The notes under the pieces were generated by a model. It worked only from the letters and a program-made list of their open reading frames with translations, ran no database searches and was not told where the DNA came from. From Arachis hypogaea (Eukaryota; Streptophyta; Magnoliopsida; Fabales; Fabaceae): a stretch of 64,000 nucleotides of DNA. This document shows positions 37,738 to 51,116 of this stretch, piece by piece. The DNA lies in NCBI RefSeq assembly GCF_003086295.3, contig NC_092051.1:19277940-19341939 (forward strand). The letters run 5' to 3'. The position numbers and the translations under genes are program-made. Within the stretch, counting starts at the first letter, position 1. Each line of letters opens with the position of its first letter.

Positions 37738-37905
37738 CTTGGCGAGCAGCAGTTCGTTAGCATCAGCACCATAGACATCAGCAGTGTCGAAAAAAGTGAT
37801 GCCTTTATTGAATGCATGCTTAACGATGGAGATGCCTTGGTCTTCAAGAAGATGATCATTGTAAGTTCTAGTAAGGCCCATACACCCCAGTCCCAACTTT
37901 GAAAC
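37738..37905 (-). pseudogene. AKR copy 3, exon 2 (intact exon in a broken gene)
   Basis: The 168-bp exon has the same length as in copy 2 and is bounded by an AG acceptor (37906-37907) and a GT donor (37736-37737). It encodes VSKLGLGCMGLTRTY and GITFFDTADVYGADANELLL, keeping the Asp and Tyr of the AKR tetrad. Exon 1 lies 2.8 kb away, beyond nested transposons and a sequence break, and exon 3 is truncated, so the exon is orphaned. Confidence 0.85.
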
Positions 37906-38468
37906 CTGTTAATTAAACAAGAAACAATAATATAATGGAGGCTACAGGTATTTTCATGCATGCATATACATAATGAAGTAATGAAAAGATAAAAAAATCT
38001 ATTTAGATACTAAAATATCTACTAAAATTAGTTACTAGTATAAAATATGAGTTAACAACCAAAAATATTTTTAAATTATTTAAATGCTGACAAAAATACA
38101 CTCGAATTTTATTATCGATAAAAATGCCTTCAAATAATTTAAAAAGACAATAACAATATCCAACAGTAAATATATATTTTTAAAAAATATTTTGGAAATT
38201 GAATTTTGATACAATTTTTTGCAAGTATGGTTATAAAAATAAGATATTATTATACATAAAAATTGGTGATTTTTCGTTAAGTATATATTTTTTTATAATT
38301 TTTTTATAACAACCAATAATACTTTTAAAAAATCACAAAACAATATATACTTAACAAAAAATTACCAAATTTTAATAATAATAGTATCTCATTTTTCTAA
38401 TCATACTTGCAAAAAATTACATCAAAATTCAATCTCTAATGTATTTTTTGAGAAATACATATTTAATG

Positions 38469-39717
<1,249 letters not shown>

Positions 39718-40262
39718 TATTTAATGTTAGTTTTTTTGCAAGATTATCTAACATTAAATATGATTTCTCAAAAAATACATTAGAGATTAAATTTTGATAC
39801 AATTTTTTACAAGAATGATTAAAAAAATGAGATATTACTATCCTTAAATTTTAGTGATTTTTTGTTGAGTATATATTTTTTTATTAACAACTAATAATAC
39901 TTTTAAAAAATCACAAAAAAATATATACTTAGAAAAAAATCACCAAATTTTAACAATAAAAATACCTTATTTTTTAATTATACTTGTAAAAAATCACATC
40001 AAAATTCAATCTTTAAGGCATTTTTTGAAAATATATATTTACTGTTGGGTATTGTTATTGTGTTTTTAAATTATTTAAAGGCATTTTTGTCGATAATAAA
40101 ATTCAGGTGTATTTTTATCAGCGTTTGAATAATTCGGAGACGTTTTTGGTGGTTAACCCATAAAATATATATTAAAATATAAAATATACATTAAAAATAA
40201 ATTAAACGATATATGTATAACTACATATAAATATATAGTGACTAATTTTAATAGCTATTTTT

Positions 40263-40689
40263 AAATTTAATTTGGTAAAATTTTTACTTTTTAAAAATAA
40301 TTTATAAAAACTAAATTTAAAAAAATTGTAATATTTATATTTAATAAATTAAATTAAAAATAATTTTTAATAAATACAAATAAAAATAACTTTTAAAATT
40401 TAAAATATTATAATAAATATTAAAATTAGAATTAAATTTGTATATTAATTAATGTATGAAATTATGTTAAACTTTTTAATTTTAATAAATATAAATTAAT
40501 TTAAAAAAAAAATTTATGAAAGTATTTTTAATTTTTAAAAATTATAAATATAAATACAAACATATAAACTTTTAATTTATCAGTATAAAATGAGGTGTTG
40601 TATAAACACTTTTTAAAAATTCTTTATCAAACTAAATCTTAGTATTAGTATGATTAAATTAAGATATAATATAAATTGCCTCAAGATCA
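40263..40689. other. AT-rich DNA between MITE and AKR copy 3 exon 1
   Basis: The stretch is composed of taaaattaaa/aaatataa words. No gene or defined element end is visible. It joins AKR exon 1 abruptly at about 40690, which marks a rearrangement or an undefined insertion. Confidence 0.35.
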
Positions 40690-40744
40690 GACCTTGGGAA
40701 CCAAGGTTGACGACAGTAGGAGTAATTCTCTGCGCTTCTGCCAT
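40690..40744 (-). pseudogene. AKR copy 3, exon 1
   Basis: On the minus strand the ATG at 40744-40742 opens MAEAQRITPTVVNLGSQGL, equivalent to exon 1 of copies 1 and 2. Where a GT donor should follow GGL, the sequence changes to atcttgaggc, so the exon border is lost. The upstream flank keeps ATGATTCAGTTTCACCAAA and a TATA run as in copy 2. Confidence 0.8.
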
Positions 40745-41160
40745 TTTGGTGAAACTGAATCATCGTGATTATATATATATTTCCCTAGGAAATGGTTCAT
40801 ATTCAATTTCTTAGGATCAAATTAAATCTCATGATATCATATAATAAACATTTCAAGTGCACTGGAATATTGATATTCTAGTTATTTTAACCGTTGATCT
40901 AAATTATAAAAAATATATATAATATATATTAATTAAAATTAACTGTTAAAATAATTGATGCACCGGTACTTCTGATGCATTTGAAATATTTCCTATCATA
41001 TATTCATATTCATATAAACAGTAGTAGAGTACACTATATGCCTATATATATGGCACTCATCTAGCCTACTACTCGTCACTCTAGAAATAGTGTGGTGATG
41101 GCGTGGTGTTTAAATATTGGCCAAAATATTTTAATAGTTAATTAATTATGTTTATTTTAA
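40745..41160 (-). promoter_or_regulatory. Orphan promoter region of AKR copy 3
   Basis: The block tttggtgaaactgaatcatc (40746-40765), the TATA run at 40770-40783 and gtttaaatattggccaaaat (41107-41130) match the copy 2 upstream region in order. Extra AT-rich sequence (40840-41000) separates them here. It would now drive only a truncated first exon. Confidence 0.5.
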
Positions 41161-41215
41161 AAATTAAATTGAGATTGGAACTATGATAGATATTATAATA
41201 TCACAATATATTCAC

Positions 41216-42981
41216 CAGTGGCGAAATTTATAGCAGATAATGGGAGACCACGGTCCCCAAATTTTTTATAAAACAATTAGTATTATTTCTATCAAAGAAA
41301 AATTTTAGTTTAATTGGTTTAGTATCTTAATTTTAATCTAAAGTATTCCAGTTCAAATTTTACTTCTTACATTTGTTGTAATTTTTATTTTTAAACTTCA
41401 GTAACTTAGGCTGAAATGCCGTTGCCTCTCTTCAAAAAAGAAAAACTCTCTTTCTTTGTTCAAAAAATCAAAATCAAATACAGCTGGCACTCTCTTATTT
41501 TTGTTATTCAAACTAAAATCAAAATACACAAAGATATTATAAAAAATATGTATTCTTGTTTATTTAATTTAATATTATTTTATATTTTATATTTTATTTA
41601 ATTTAGTTTTTTATCTTATACAAATATATTAAAATATTTAATAAATATTGATGTTATTATCTTTTCTTATAGATTGATAGAAGAATTTGTAAGTTATATA
41701 TAATTTAAGAAGTTTCAATTTTTCAAATTAAGTTTCGAATACAAGCAATTATTAGATAACTTTTTTATTTATTTAATTTAGTATTATTTTATATTTGTTA
41801 ATTTTTTAATTGAATATCTTTTAACTAAAAATAATATTCAATAAGTATTATAAATTTTAGGAATAAGTATTATTTTGGTCCTTACTGTTTAGGGTCAAAA
41901 TCGAAATCATCTCCAAAGTAATTTTTTATTTAGAATCATCCTTAACGTTTTATTTCGTATTAAAATCGTTTTTTTTAATAAAATTTTTAATTTTATTACT
42001 AAATTACTCCTATGCTAATAAAAAAATTATAAACCTTAAAAAAAAGACACGAGGGGAGAGGGGAGAAAGGAAAAGGGAAAAGGACGTGAGTGGGGGGGAG
42101 GAAGGGAGAGGGGGAAGCGGGGAAGGGGAAGGGGGGAGAGGAGGAGGACGGCGCCGGCGAAGTTTGGAGCCGCCGTCGCGAGCCAGGGAGAGAGCTTTTG
42201 CTTCTGCACCACTGCTCCTCACTGTCGTGTTCTCACTGCTGCTCCTTGCCGCCTCGCCGTCTCGCCGCTGCACCTCCCCGCTTCTGCTTCGGCCTCTGTT
42301 TCTGCTTTGTTTTCTGCTTTGTCTTCTGCTTCTTGCTTCTGCCTCTACTTTCTGCTTCTACTTGAGCTTTTGCTTGAATTTCTGCTGCTTCTGTTTTTTC
42401 TGGGTCTGCTTCTACTTCTACTTCTACTCTGATTTTGATTTGTTATTTTCTGATTTCATTATTGTTGTGTGTTGATTTAGTTGTGAAATTTGATGTCGTT
42501 GTTTCTGGATTTGAATAATGTTTTAGTTGTTGGTATTGTTGAATCTGATTATAAGTATTTGATGGAAGTAAGGGGTAGTGGTGGTGAAATAAGGGAGGTC
42601 GTGGTGGTGGTGGTAAAGGTGCTGGTGGTGGTGGTGGAGGGTATTTTTATTCGTAAAAAGTTAAAAGGACGATTTTAATATGAAATAAAACGTTAAGGAC
42701 GATTCTAAATAAAAAATTATATTAGGAATAATTTTGATTTTGACCATAAACATTAGAGACCAAAATAATATTTATCTCTAAATTTTAAGTCACTCAAGAC
42801 TCGAAGAATATCATCATAAACTATTTTATATTTTTATCCGTAAAATTATTTATTTATTATCTTATTAGCAACAAACTTAAAGAATACTTATATTTATAAA
42901 TTTTATTTTAATATAAATATTATTATATAATTTTTATATTAAATTTGTGTCCCTCAAAATTTTTTTTAAGCTTCACTACTC
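41216..42981. mobile_element. hAT-like element, 8-bp TSD ATATTCAC, interrupted by a Mutator-like element
   Basis: ATATTCAC lies at 41208-41215 and 42982-42989. The element begins CAGTGGCGAA and ends TTCACTACTC, inverted at 7 of 10 positions; the CAGTG-type start suits hAT elements. Around the nested insertion (41862-42778) about 850 bp of AT-rich sequence without a transposase frame remains, including ttagtttaattggtttagta. It is therefore a non-autonomous, decayed copy. Confidence 0.6.
41862..42778. mobile_element. Nested Mutator-like element with GC-rich cargo, 9-bp TSD TAAATTTTA
   Basis: TAAATTTTA lies at 41853-41861 and 42779-42787. The ends GGAATAAGTATTATTTTGGT and the inverse of GAGATAAATATTATTTTGGT, plus mirrored cgttttatttcgtattaaaa, form TIRs of about 140 bp. 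The interior (42050-42480) is GC-rich with ggggaggaagg and gccgccgtcgcgagcc words, then CTTCTGCTTCT repeats and GGTGGTGG. The order (GA-rich, CCG-rich, TTCTGC-rich, tgtgaaatttgatg, GGT repeats) parallels the element at 38469-39717, so both belong to one family. Confidence 0.8.
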
Positions 42982-42989
42982 ATATTCAC

Positions 42990-43249
42990 ACTATATATTC
43001 ACCTACACAAAATTAAAAAATTCATAGTCAATACTTAACACATTTCTTAAAATTTGAATCCAAATACAACATATTAAAAAACATATAGTTTATTATTTGA
43101 GTTAGGTCTCAGCTGCATTGTTATCCACTTATCCATATAATTAATGAATAAATGTTTTTTTTTTTTTTTGTGTACATCATATATGTGATCCTTTCTGTTT
43201 ATGAAAATTTGGAGTTCACACATTGACCTGAGATTTGTCTTCACCAAAT
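42990..43249. other. AT-rich DNA, no gene
   Basis: A poly-T run lies at 43157-43170. No terminal repeats or open frames can be supported. Confidence 0.3.
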
Positions 43250-43319
43250 TAGACCTCTTTTTCTTTTTTTTTTTTTGGTAGTCAAAAGGGGCTGAAAGCC
43301 CCAAAAAGAAAACAAACAG

Positions 43320-46300
43320 TTATAAATCAATAACACAACGGGGTAAGGAGACCCCTCTCATGTCATCATCTAAGATGGATCTCAAATCCATAAAAGGGGA
43401 GTCAATGAAGCTGTACCCTGCACCTCTCTCCTCCACACTTTTTTTTGCCAGCCAGTCTGCAGCCTGGTTACCTTCCCTATAGGTATGTCTGATTTTAACA
43501 CTCCATTGTTTTTTCAACCAAACATTGATACTCCTGATTAAGTTGTTTGGGTGTTGATTCAGTCTCCTTCCTTTCGTAATTGCTTCATATACAGTCCTTG
43601 AGTCTACTTCAAGTTCCACTCTTTTGAACCCCAAATCCCAGGCAGTCTTCAATGCATAGCATACTCCCCACAATTCAGCTTGAAAGGCAGAACAAGTCCC
43701 TAAATTAGCCATGAAGCCGGCAACCCATCTCCCCCAATGGTCCCTTGCCAGGCCACCACATCCTGAACCTTTTTCGTTGGACGCCCCATCAGAATTGAAT
43801 TTTATCCAGCCTTCTACAGGGGGTTTCCACGCTACTTCAATCTCCACTCTTCTTTTCTTTTGACAGAATAACTCCTCTTTTTTGAAAGCTTCATTTATGG
43901 AATTTGTTGTCTGGAAAATAGTTGCTATAGCGTCTATTGGCCGTCTGAAGGGAGGAGAGAAGATTTCACAGTTACGCCACCTCCATAGCCACCAGCATGT
44001 AACTGAGAATTTTGTGATCCATGGAGTTTGGTTATTCTTTCCTAGCTCTGTTGTTAAATTCCATCGGAGCCAAGCATCGAAGGGAGCTCTAAAGAAGCTT
44101 TGAATTTTACAGGGATTAATTAATTGAGTCCATATACTTGAAGCAACAGGACAATCTCGCAGGACATGGCTTTGATCTTCCGTCAGACTATTGCAACGAT
44201 GACATTCATCTCCTGTACCAAATAATTTTCTTCTTCTCGCACCTGTCATCAATTTCCTATGCAAGGTTAGCCACATAAAGATTTTTATTTTCTGGGGTCC
44301 TTTCCATCCCCATAAAACTTCCCATATGCGGTCCTGTGTATCTGTCTGCTGGCTGATTTTTCTATATGTACTTGCTATGCTGAATTCTCCTGTTGGTGTC
44401 AAACTCCATAGAATTTTGTCTTCTTCAAGGTTATCCCAAGGGGGATGTATGGCCTGAATTTTATAGATTATGTTATCTGGAAGATATCTTCTGAGTAAGT
44501 TAAAATCCCATCCTCCATTTAGGTCAGTAGCTTCTGTGAGAGTGATTTCCATGTTTTCCTTTTCTACTGGTATGATAGCTTTTTGGATTAAGCTACCTTC
44601 GTTCTTAAGCCAGGGGTCAATCCATAGCCGAATTCTCCTACCATTTCCAATGGAAAACTCAATGTTATCTTTAAAAGAACCCTATACTTTTGCTAAACTT
44701 CTCCACAGATCAGAGTCGGATTGCTTGCTGAGGATATTTTGTCTCAGGTCTTGTCCTCTCCCATATTTACTGAGCATTACTTGCGCCCATAAGCTTTCTT
44801 TTTCCATAACTAATCTCCAAATGATCTTTTGTAAAAAAGCCTCGTTCATCTTACTTAGCTTCCGAAAACCGAGACCACCCTCTTTAATTGGCTTGCATAT
44901 AGTCTCCCAGCTTATAGCGTGAACCTTCCTGCTCTCTCTACCATCCCCCCAGATAAAGCTTCGCTGTATCCTTTCAACCTCTTTGCAAATACCTTTCGGG
45001 ACTTGGGTATGCATCATATCATAATTGAGAATGGGACTGATGACTGCCTTGGCCAGGGTTATCCTCCCTGCCATCGATAAACAATTCATTTTCCATCCTC
45101 CTAGCTTGTTCTTTACTCTATCAAGAGTAGTTTTAAAGTTGTCCTTCTTCTTCCTGTTATCACTAATCATAGCTCCTAAGTATTTGCCAAGATTGGACTG
45201 TTCTTGGAATCCACTGATATTGCTGATTTGGTTCCTGAGCCTCTCTTCAACATTCTTAGAAAAAACAATTGCGGTTTTTTCTGCATTAATTTTTAAGCCA
45301 GAAACTTGTCCAAATCTGTTAAGAGCCCTCAAGATGCCTTCAATTTGGTCAACAGAAGCTTGTGAAAAAAGGATTAAATCATCCGCAAATAGGAGGTGGG
45401 AGATAAATGGTCCTTCTCTCCCTGCCCTCATAGGTTTCCAATCGCCTTTATCTACCAGGTCCTCTATAAAGTGTGATAGTTTATCCATAGCTATTACAAA
45501 CAAGTACGGCGAGAGGGGGTCGCCTTGCCTGAGTCCCCGGATAGGAGTGATCATATCAGTTTTTCCTCCATTCCACAGAATTTTATAAGTCACCGAATTG
45601 ATACACTCTTTTATGAGTCGTCTGGCCACACCTTCAATTCCAAATTCAGCTATGCATTCATCCACAAAGCTCCATCTCAAGCAATCATAAGATTTAGCAA
45701 AATCGATTTTTATCACCATGAACTTTTTCTTACCCTTCATACGCTTCATATCATGAATCATCTCCTTTGCAATAATGACATTATCATGAATGACTCTTCC
45801 TGGGACAAAACTGGATTGATTAGGGGAAATACGGTCATGTAAAGTAGGCTTAATTCTCTCCACCAACAGTTTAGAGATGCATTTATATACCACATTACAA
45901 AGAGCAATGGGTCGGAATTGTGATATAAATTCAGGTTGGTCAATTTTGGGTATGAGGGTAATGAGGGTTTGGTTTATTTCTCTTATCTCTTCTGGATTTT
46001 CCCAAATTCTTTTAATAAAACTATAGATAGAGTCTTTCACCATACTCCAATTCTCCTTATAGAAGTAGGCTGGGAATCCATCCTCTCCCGGAGCTTTTAG
46101 TGACCCAATGTGAAAAATAGCCTTCTGGATTTCTTCATTATTTGGCTGCTTCAGTAAGGCCGCTTTATGTTCATCTTTCATGACTGGGTAAGAGATAGGC
46201 AGATCAAGACTTAGGTAGTCTGTGGACTCTTCCTTATAAAGACTAGAGTAAAAGCTCACTGCCATGTCTTTGAGTTCTTGTTGTTCCTCACACCAAGATC

Positions 46301-47440
46301 CATCCCCTCTTCTAAGTTTTAAAATCCTGTTTTTCCGTCTCCTTATAGCTGTTTTTGTGTGATAAAACTTTGTATTGCGGTCTCCATCAACAATCCATTG
46401 CTGCCGAGATTTCTACAACCAAAGTAATTCCTCCTGGTTTAAAATTTGATCGAGTTCTCTTGACAAATCTCTTTCCAGCTTTTCTAGGTGAGGATTTCTT
46501 CCATAGGTGGGGGCTTTTTGAATACCCGCCAGTCTGTTCAAAATGGTTCTTTTCTTCCTGAAAACATTCCCAAAGACTTCTAAATTCCAACTCTTTAAAG
46601 CTTCAGTGAGGGATTCCAGGGCTCTCGGGAGGGGGTGTCATTTGTCCAAGTCTTCTCAATGAACTCGTTAAAAGATGGGTGTGTTTTCCACATGACCTCA
46701 AAACGAAAAGGTCTTTCTCCCAACAGTCTCATACCCGGGGTAAGTTTAACAAGGAGAGGGTGATGATCTGAATTGACTCTCGGAAGGATGTCCACCCTAG
46801 CATTCATGTATCTTCTTCGCCATTCAGCATTAGCTAGACCCCTGTCCAAGCGCTTGAAGACTCTCTCCATGCCGTCTCTTTGACCACCCTTCCAAGTATA
46901 CTTTGATCTGACAAATCCCAGGTCTAAGAGGTTACAACTTTGTATCCAATTTTTAAATCTTCGGCACGCATGTTGGTCGGCTCTCACCCCACCTTTCTTC
47001 TCTCCTTCCTCTGCAATCTCATTAAAGTCTCCTATGACCATCCAAGCATCCGTAGTAGCATCAGCCAATCTTTTTAAGTTTTCCCATAAGTTTTTTCTAA
47101 TTCCTTCTTGGGGACTTGCATAGACTGCTGTAAGCTTCCAAGGAGAGTGGCTAGGGTCCTTTACCTCCATGGCAACATATTGGTGGTGTGTCTCCAATAT
47201 ATTAATGGTCAGCGCTGGATTATCCCATAACACCCAGATTCCACCTACATAACCATCCGCTTCTTCCAAAAAGGAAAAGTTAAAACCAAGAGCTTTTATC
47301 ACTTCTGTAGCTTTATTTCCACTACATTTTGGCTCATAGATTAGAGTAATATCAGGTCTGTGCCGAGACTTTATTTCTTTGAGTGTGCGAATTGTAGCCT
47401 TATTCGCAACACCTCTAATGTTCTAAGCAACAATAATCAT
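43320..47440 (-). pseudogene. LINE ORF2: endonuclease, reverse transcriptase, zinc finger and RNase H
   Basis: From the ATG at 47440 the order is: AP-endonuclease (NIRGVANKATIR, LIYEPKC, VIGDFNE, SDHHPL), reverse transcriptase (FRPIALCNVVYK, MVIKIDFAKSYD, GLRQGDPLSP, FADDLILF), zf-RVT (CHRCNSLTEDQSHVLRDC) and a C-terminal RNase H (FNSDGA, ELWGV, EVDSRTV, HTYREGNQAADWLAK). Lesions are TAG at 47425-47423 (WNIRG expected), one frameshift near 46600, TAG at 46415-46413 (Gln expected) and TAG at 44684-44682 (Trp expected). After the frameshift, the frame is continuous from about 46590 to 43320 apart from these stops. The protein would nick DNA and prime reverse transcription at the target site. 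Confidence 0.88.
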
Positions 47441-47529
47441 GGTAAAAGTAAGCTAAAAGGAGGAACTCCTACTAAGGACAGCTGGAAAAACTTGAACCAC
47501 AAAGGGGAAACAAAAGTGGTCCTGGACCA

Positions 47530-49473
47530 TTAATTGCACTGCATGTCTTCCACCTGAGGTGGATTAACTCCTTGCTGAATTGCCTTATTTGCTTCTTCAT
47601 TCTCATATACTAACATAGCTTCCACCAATTCACTAGTTTGTAGTGAGTTAAAAGGTGGATCAGGTGGTTTACTCTGGGCTGGATCTTCCAAAGCTGTCTG
47701 AGGGATAGCTAAGGAGAGTACTTGGCTTGGTTGAGTGGATACAATCCAATTTTCTTGAAAATGGGGAGGATGATCAGGGTTGTTCAAAATAAAGTCATTG
47801 GGCTGGACAGAGGAAGAGTTTGGTGTGTTGCAGGTTTGGGTCATGGCATAAGGGTTTTTGTCTAATTGGTGTTCTGGTTGGGAAACAGGGTTATTACTAT
47901 TAATCTGTTGGTGTTGGATAGTGTTTTTTTCTGGTGTATTAGCTATTTGGGCTTGTTTATGGGCATGTGTGTTTGGGCTTTTTGGTCTGGTTGTGGACAT
48001 ATGGGTAGGGTTAACTGGCTTAGGAAGGTCTAGATTATTCTTCTTATGAGAGGAAGTTGAGGACATACCTTTGTCTTTTTCTGATTGTGGTTCATTACTG
48101 ATTCCTGCCGTCGCTTTAGGATTGCTTTCTTCATTCCTTTCAGGTTCTTCCTCTGCTAGTACAGCAAAACGTGACTGTCGCCCCTCACTCTCTATCTTTC
48201 TTTCCTTCTCCTTTTCTTTTCCACCTCCTCCACTACTTGTACCTTCTCCTGGTTTTGTGGTCTTTTTGCCACGCGTAGACCTCTGTACTATCATCCAGGG
48301 GCCAAAGGCATCAGCAGGTTCCTCTATCACTTTTTTGCCCTTGTCAATATTCTTATTTCCATTTCTATCCTCTTCTTCAACCTCTGCATTTGTCGCTTGA
48401 CCTTCCTTCTGGATTTGTTGCTCTGGTGAGGGGTCTTGTTTTCCTTCCTTGCAGTTGGCTTTGTCATGTCCCACTCTTCCACACCTAAAGCATACCAAAT
48501 GAATGCCCTCATATTCCACTACATGAGTTTGTCCGTTAATCTGGTATTGAGAGACTAGAGGCTGTTGTAGGTCAACCTCCACACATAACCGTGCAAATTT
48601 TCTCCTTGTGATTTCTGCTGTATTTGTGTCCACCTTGATGGTTCTTCCCACAATGTTTCCTATTTTTTCCAAAATAGGTCTACAGTAGTAATCTATGGCC
48701 AAACCTGGAAGTCTAATCCAAGCTGCTATATTATCTATGGAAGTATTCATTGGATTGAAATCTGGTTTCCACATCCTTACTGAGAGGTAGTGATCCAGAA
48801 TTTTCCATGGCCCCTCCATTAAAGCAAAATTCAGATCTTCAGAATTATAGAACTTGACAAGGAAAAACTCATTTCCGAGGTCAATGATGTCAATGCTTCC
48901 CCTCTTCCCCCACATCACCTCTAATCTCCTCTTCATAGCCAACAATGAGATTTTTCTCCCCAACAATTTAACAATGAGTGTGTCTCACCATTCCTTCCTG
49001 AGTTCTCTTTTCACTTCTTCTCCTATCACTAGATTGTAGAGGTCGTTTGGCATTTTTTTGACAATTATATCTGATTCATCCTCATCACTATCCTCTGGTT
49101 CTTCAACAGCTTCATCAGTAGCCATTTTCTCTATATTTTGATCACCCACCTCATTGGCAGCGTTCTTCCCCATTTTAACAATTTCTGCAAAAGAGTGGGG
49201 GACTCCTCCGACCCTGCTTTCTTGTTCCTTGTTGCTATTTTCTTCTCCTTGGGCCTCTTGTCTTCCCTGTTTCTGATGCTCGACCTCTATTTCCATCATC
49301 CATTCCTCCACTCTAGGTGTCAGAGCCATCTCCCCAGAGTATTCTTCCGCTTCTCCCGTCTTCCTCACCTTCTTTAAGTTTCTCAACGATGATTCTCCTT
49401 CCCTTCTCCTTTCTCTAGGATCATGGGATCTGGCCGCTCCCCCTCTCACATAAGCTCCTCTCATGGAGGACAA
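47530..49473 (-). pseudogene. LINE ORF1 (nucleic-acid-binding protein) with one premature stop
   Basis: The frame of 648 codons is interrupted once, by TGA at 48987-48985, directly before DTLIVKLLGRK. Most relatives have Arg there, so CGA-to-TGA decay is likely. The N-terminal part is acidic (EEPEDSDEDESDIIVKK). The middle is the DUF4283 RNA-binding-like domain (FFLVKFYNSEDLNFALMEGP, then WIRLPGLAIDYY). A CCHC knuckle follows (VCFRCGRVGHDKANC), then a low-complexity, Lys/Glu- then Pro/Asn/Gln-rich tail. The product would bind LINE RNA in the ribonucleoprotein. There is no intron. Confidence 0.85.
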
Positions 49474-49536
49474 AAGTTCACTCGCACCAGTTGAAGGAAA
49501 TAGTTATCAGTAGGGTTTATAGACCTCTTTTTCTTT

Positions 49537-49795
49537 AATAGAGTACACACAAATAAAAGCCCAATGCGAAGTTTCATAGTGTAAGCTATTGAGAGAAAAG
49601 GGACTAGCCCAAATGCCCAATTACCTTTTTTTTTTTTTAAATGAAAAGCACTCGAAGGAGAGAGAATTGATGTTTACATTGCTTTTGTTATACACTTTCT
49701 TTTTATATTTTTCATAGTATAAAAAATAAATATTTTTTTTCATTTTTTATTATCAATTATGTTTAATATTAAAATAAAAAAAAGAATACACAAAA
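49537..49795. other. Short unique spacer between LINE and gypsy element
   Basis: This stretch is AT-rich with poly-T (49627-49639) and no gene. It separates the LINE TSD from the gypsy TSD. Confidence 0.35.
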
Positions 49796-49800
49796 ATAAT

Positions 49801-50270
49801 TGTTCTGAAAGTTACTTGAAACTGGGTTGTCTTTGGATTTGCAAGTAAGGCCCAAATCCTCAATGGAGCATATTCCGACTTATTCCACGTCTGGTGGCCG
49901 TCGTCCGAGTTGTTTGTGAGAATGTGCGGGGTGGTCCTGCAAAATACTCTGATGTTTAAGTCAACAAGGGTCTTAGCAGGTTTAAGTGTATTGGAACTTA
50001 AGCATACCTGAGGGGTGTCAGTGTATTTATGAGTGATGTGCCAATAACCACCGTCGGAGTAGTTTCACTTATGATGGTGGATAACCATCCCTTTATCTTA
50101 GGGTTGTTGAGATCTCTCTTCTAGAAGTGGGTGAGAGATATCAGGGGTTAGTTATAGCTCTTCTAGGAGGGAGTCATCAAGCAACGCTCTTATCCGACCT
50201 CTTAGAAGGTCGGTTATACGGTGGATGTCTTTTGGGCCTGGTCTATGTTTTTGGGCCAGACATGAACAAT
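49801..50270 (-). repeat. 3' LTR of the gypsy element
   Basis: About 470 bp, starting TGTTCTGAAAGTTACTTGAA and ending around catgaacaat, followed by gcccct, the complement of a short polypurine stretch. It differs from the 5' LTR at dozens of sites, so the insertion is old. Confidence 0.85.
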
Positions 50271-51116
50271 GCCCCTACTTGGATCCGATCTTTTTGCTTA
50301 ATTCGGATACAAGTATATAAGAAGTCAGATCCTTTTAGGCTGGTTTCTGTGTTGAAATCGGAAAACCGACGTGATTTACACTCCGAAAAACCGATGTAAT
50401 TCCAGGATGTGAACCGTTGCGTCTCTTGGCTTCTTCCTTTGGACACGTGGGATGCAGTTACATTTGTAATAGTGTACGTCTTTAATGAGGGAGATAATTT
50501 TTACGTTTCTGCCCCTTGGGTCTGTAAAAATGCTTTTTCCCCTTTCTCTCTCTTCTTTTCGCTTCTTCTTTTGTGTTTTAATTTTGAGTGAACCCTTTTC
50601 TTCTCGAGTCTTTCTGCTTATTCACCTATGTTAAAATCCCTTCCTTCTTCCTTTACGTTTGTTTTTCCAACCTTCAGTATTGAAGCCTGATTCTTCTTCT
50701 GAAGAATTTCGAAGAGTGCCGGATTTGCTTTCGAGGGAACTCTTTTGTTGTCTTCGCGCACTGCTATCCACCTTTCTAGGAGGAGAGGTTAGCTTTCCCT
50801 TTCCTATTAATGCACTGTTTTTTGTTGCTTTTTGAAGTGTAGTGGGTCTCTGTTTGTTGGTGAAGCCCTTCCTGTTTACTTTTTTTCGGGTTTGTTTGTT
50901 ACTTACATTGTTATAATGCTTCCATGATCATCTTTGTATGTGGAAATGTTTTTGAACAGTACTTGTGGTGACCGTTTATAACACATTTGTTCACTTTTCC
51001 AAGAAAATGCTTCTTCATGTTTGTCGAATGATTTTCTCTATAAGAAAAGGTGTTTCTTTTTGTTTTTAATTGGTAGTAACTCTTTTCTTTTCATAATGTA
51101 GGTATGTCTTTTCTAA
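50271..51116 (+). promoter_or_regulatory. Leader region of the opposite-strand ORF
   Basis: A TATA-like TATATAAG lies at 50314-50321 on the plus strand, about 800 bp before the ATG. CT-rich text (50530-50600) resembles a 5' leader. A possible leader intron is suggested by gag|gttagct near 50788 and aatgtag|gt at 51096-51101. These are weak signals. Confidence 0.3.

Larger units (their letters stand above)
43267..49519 (-). mobile_element. Full-length L1-type LINE, 6.25 kb, 17-bp TSD
   Basis: TAGACCTCTTTTTCTTT is present at 43250-43266 and 49520-49536. The element runs leftwards: a short 5' leader (49519-49474), ORF1 (49473-47530), ORF2 (47440-43320), a brief 3' end (tggggctttcagcccctttt, a small hairpin) and a poly-A tail (poly-T at 43267-43276 on the plus strand). 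Both ORFs are complete from end to end, but ORF1 has one premature stop and ORF2 has three plus one frameshift. It is thus a recent, barely decayed copy that is no longer autonomous. Confidence 0.93.

Noticed and set aside
45025..45588. Plus-strand open frame opposite LINE ORF2
   Set aside because: Mirror of the well-supported minus-strand reverse transcriptase; no independent evidence.
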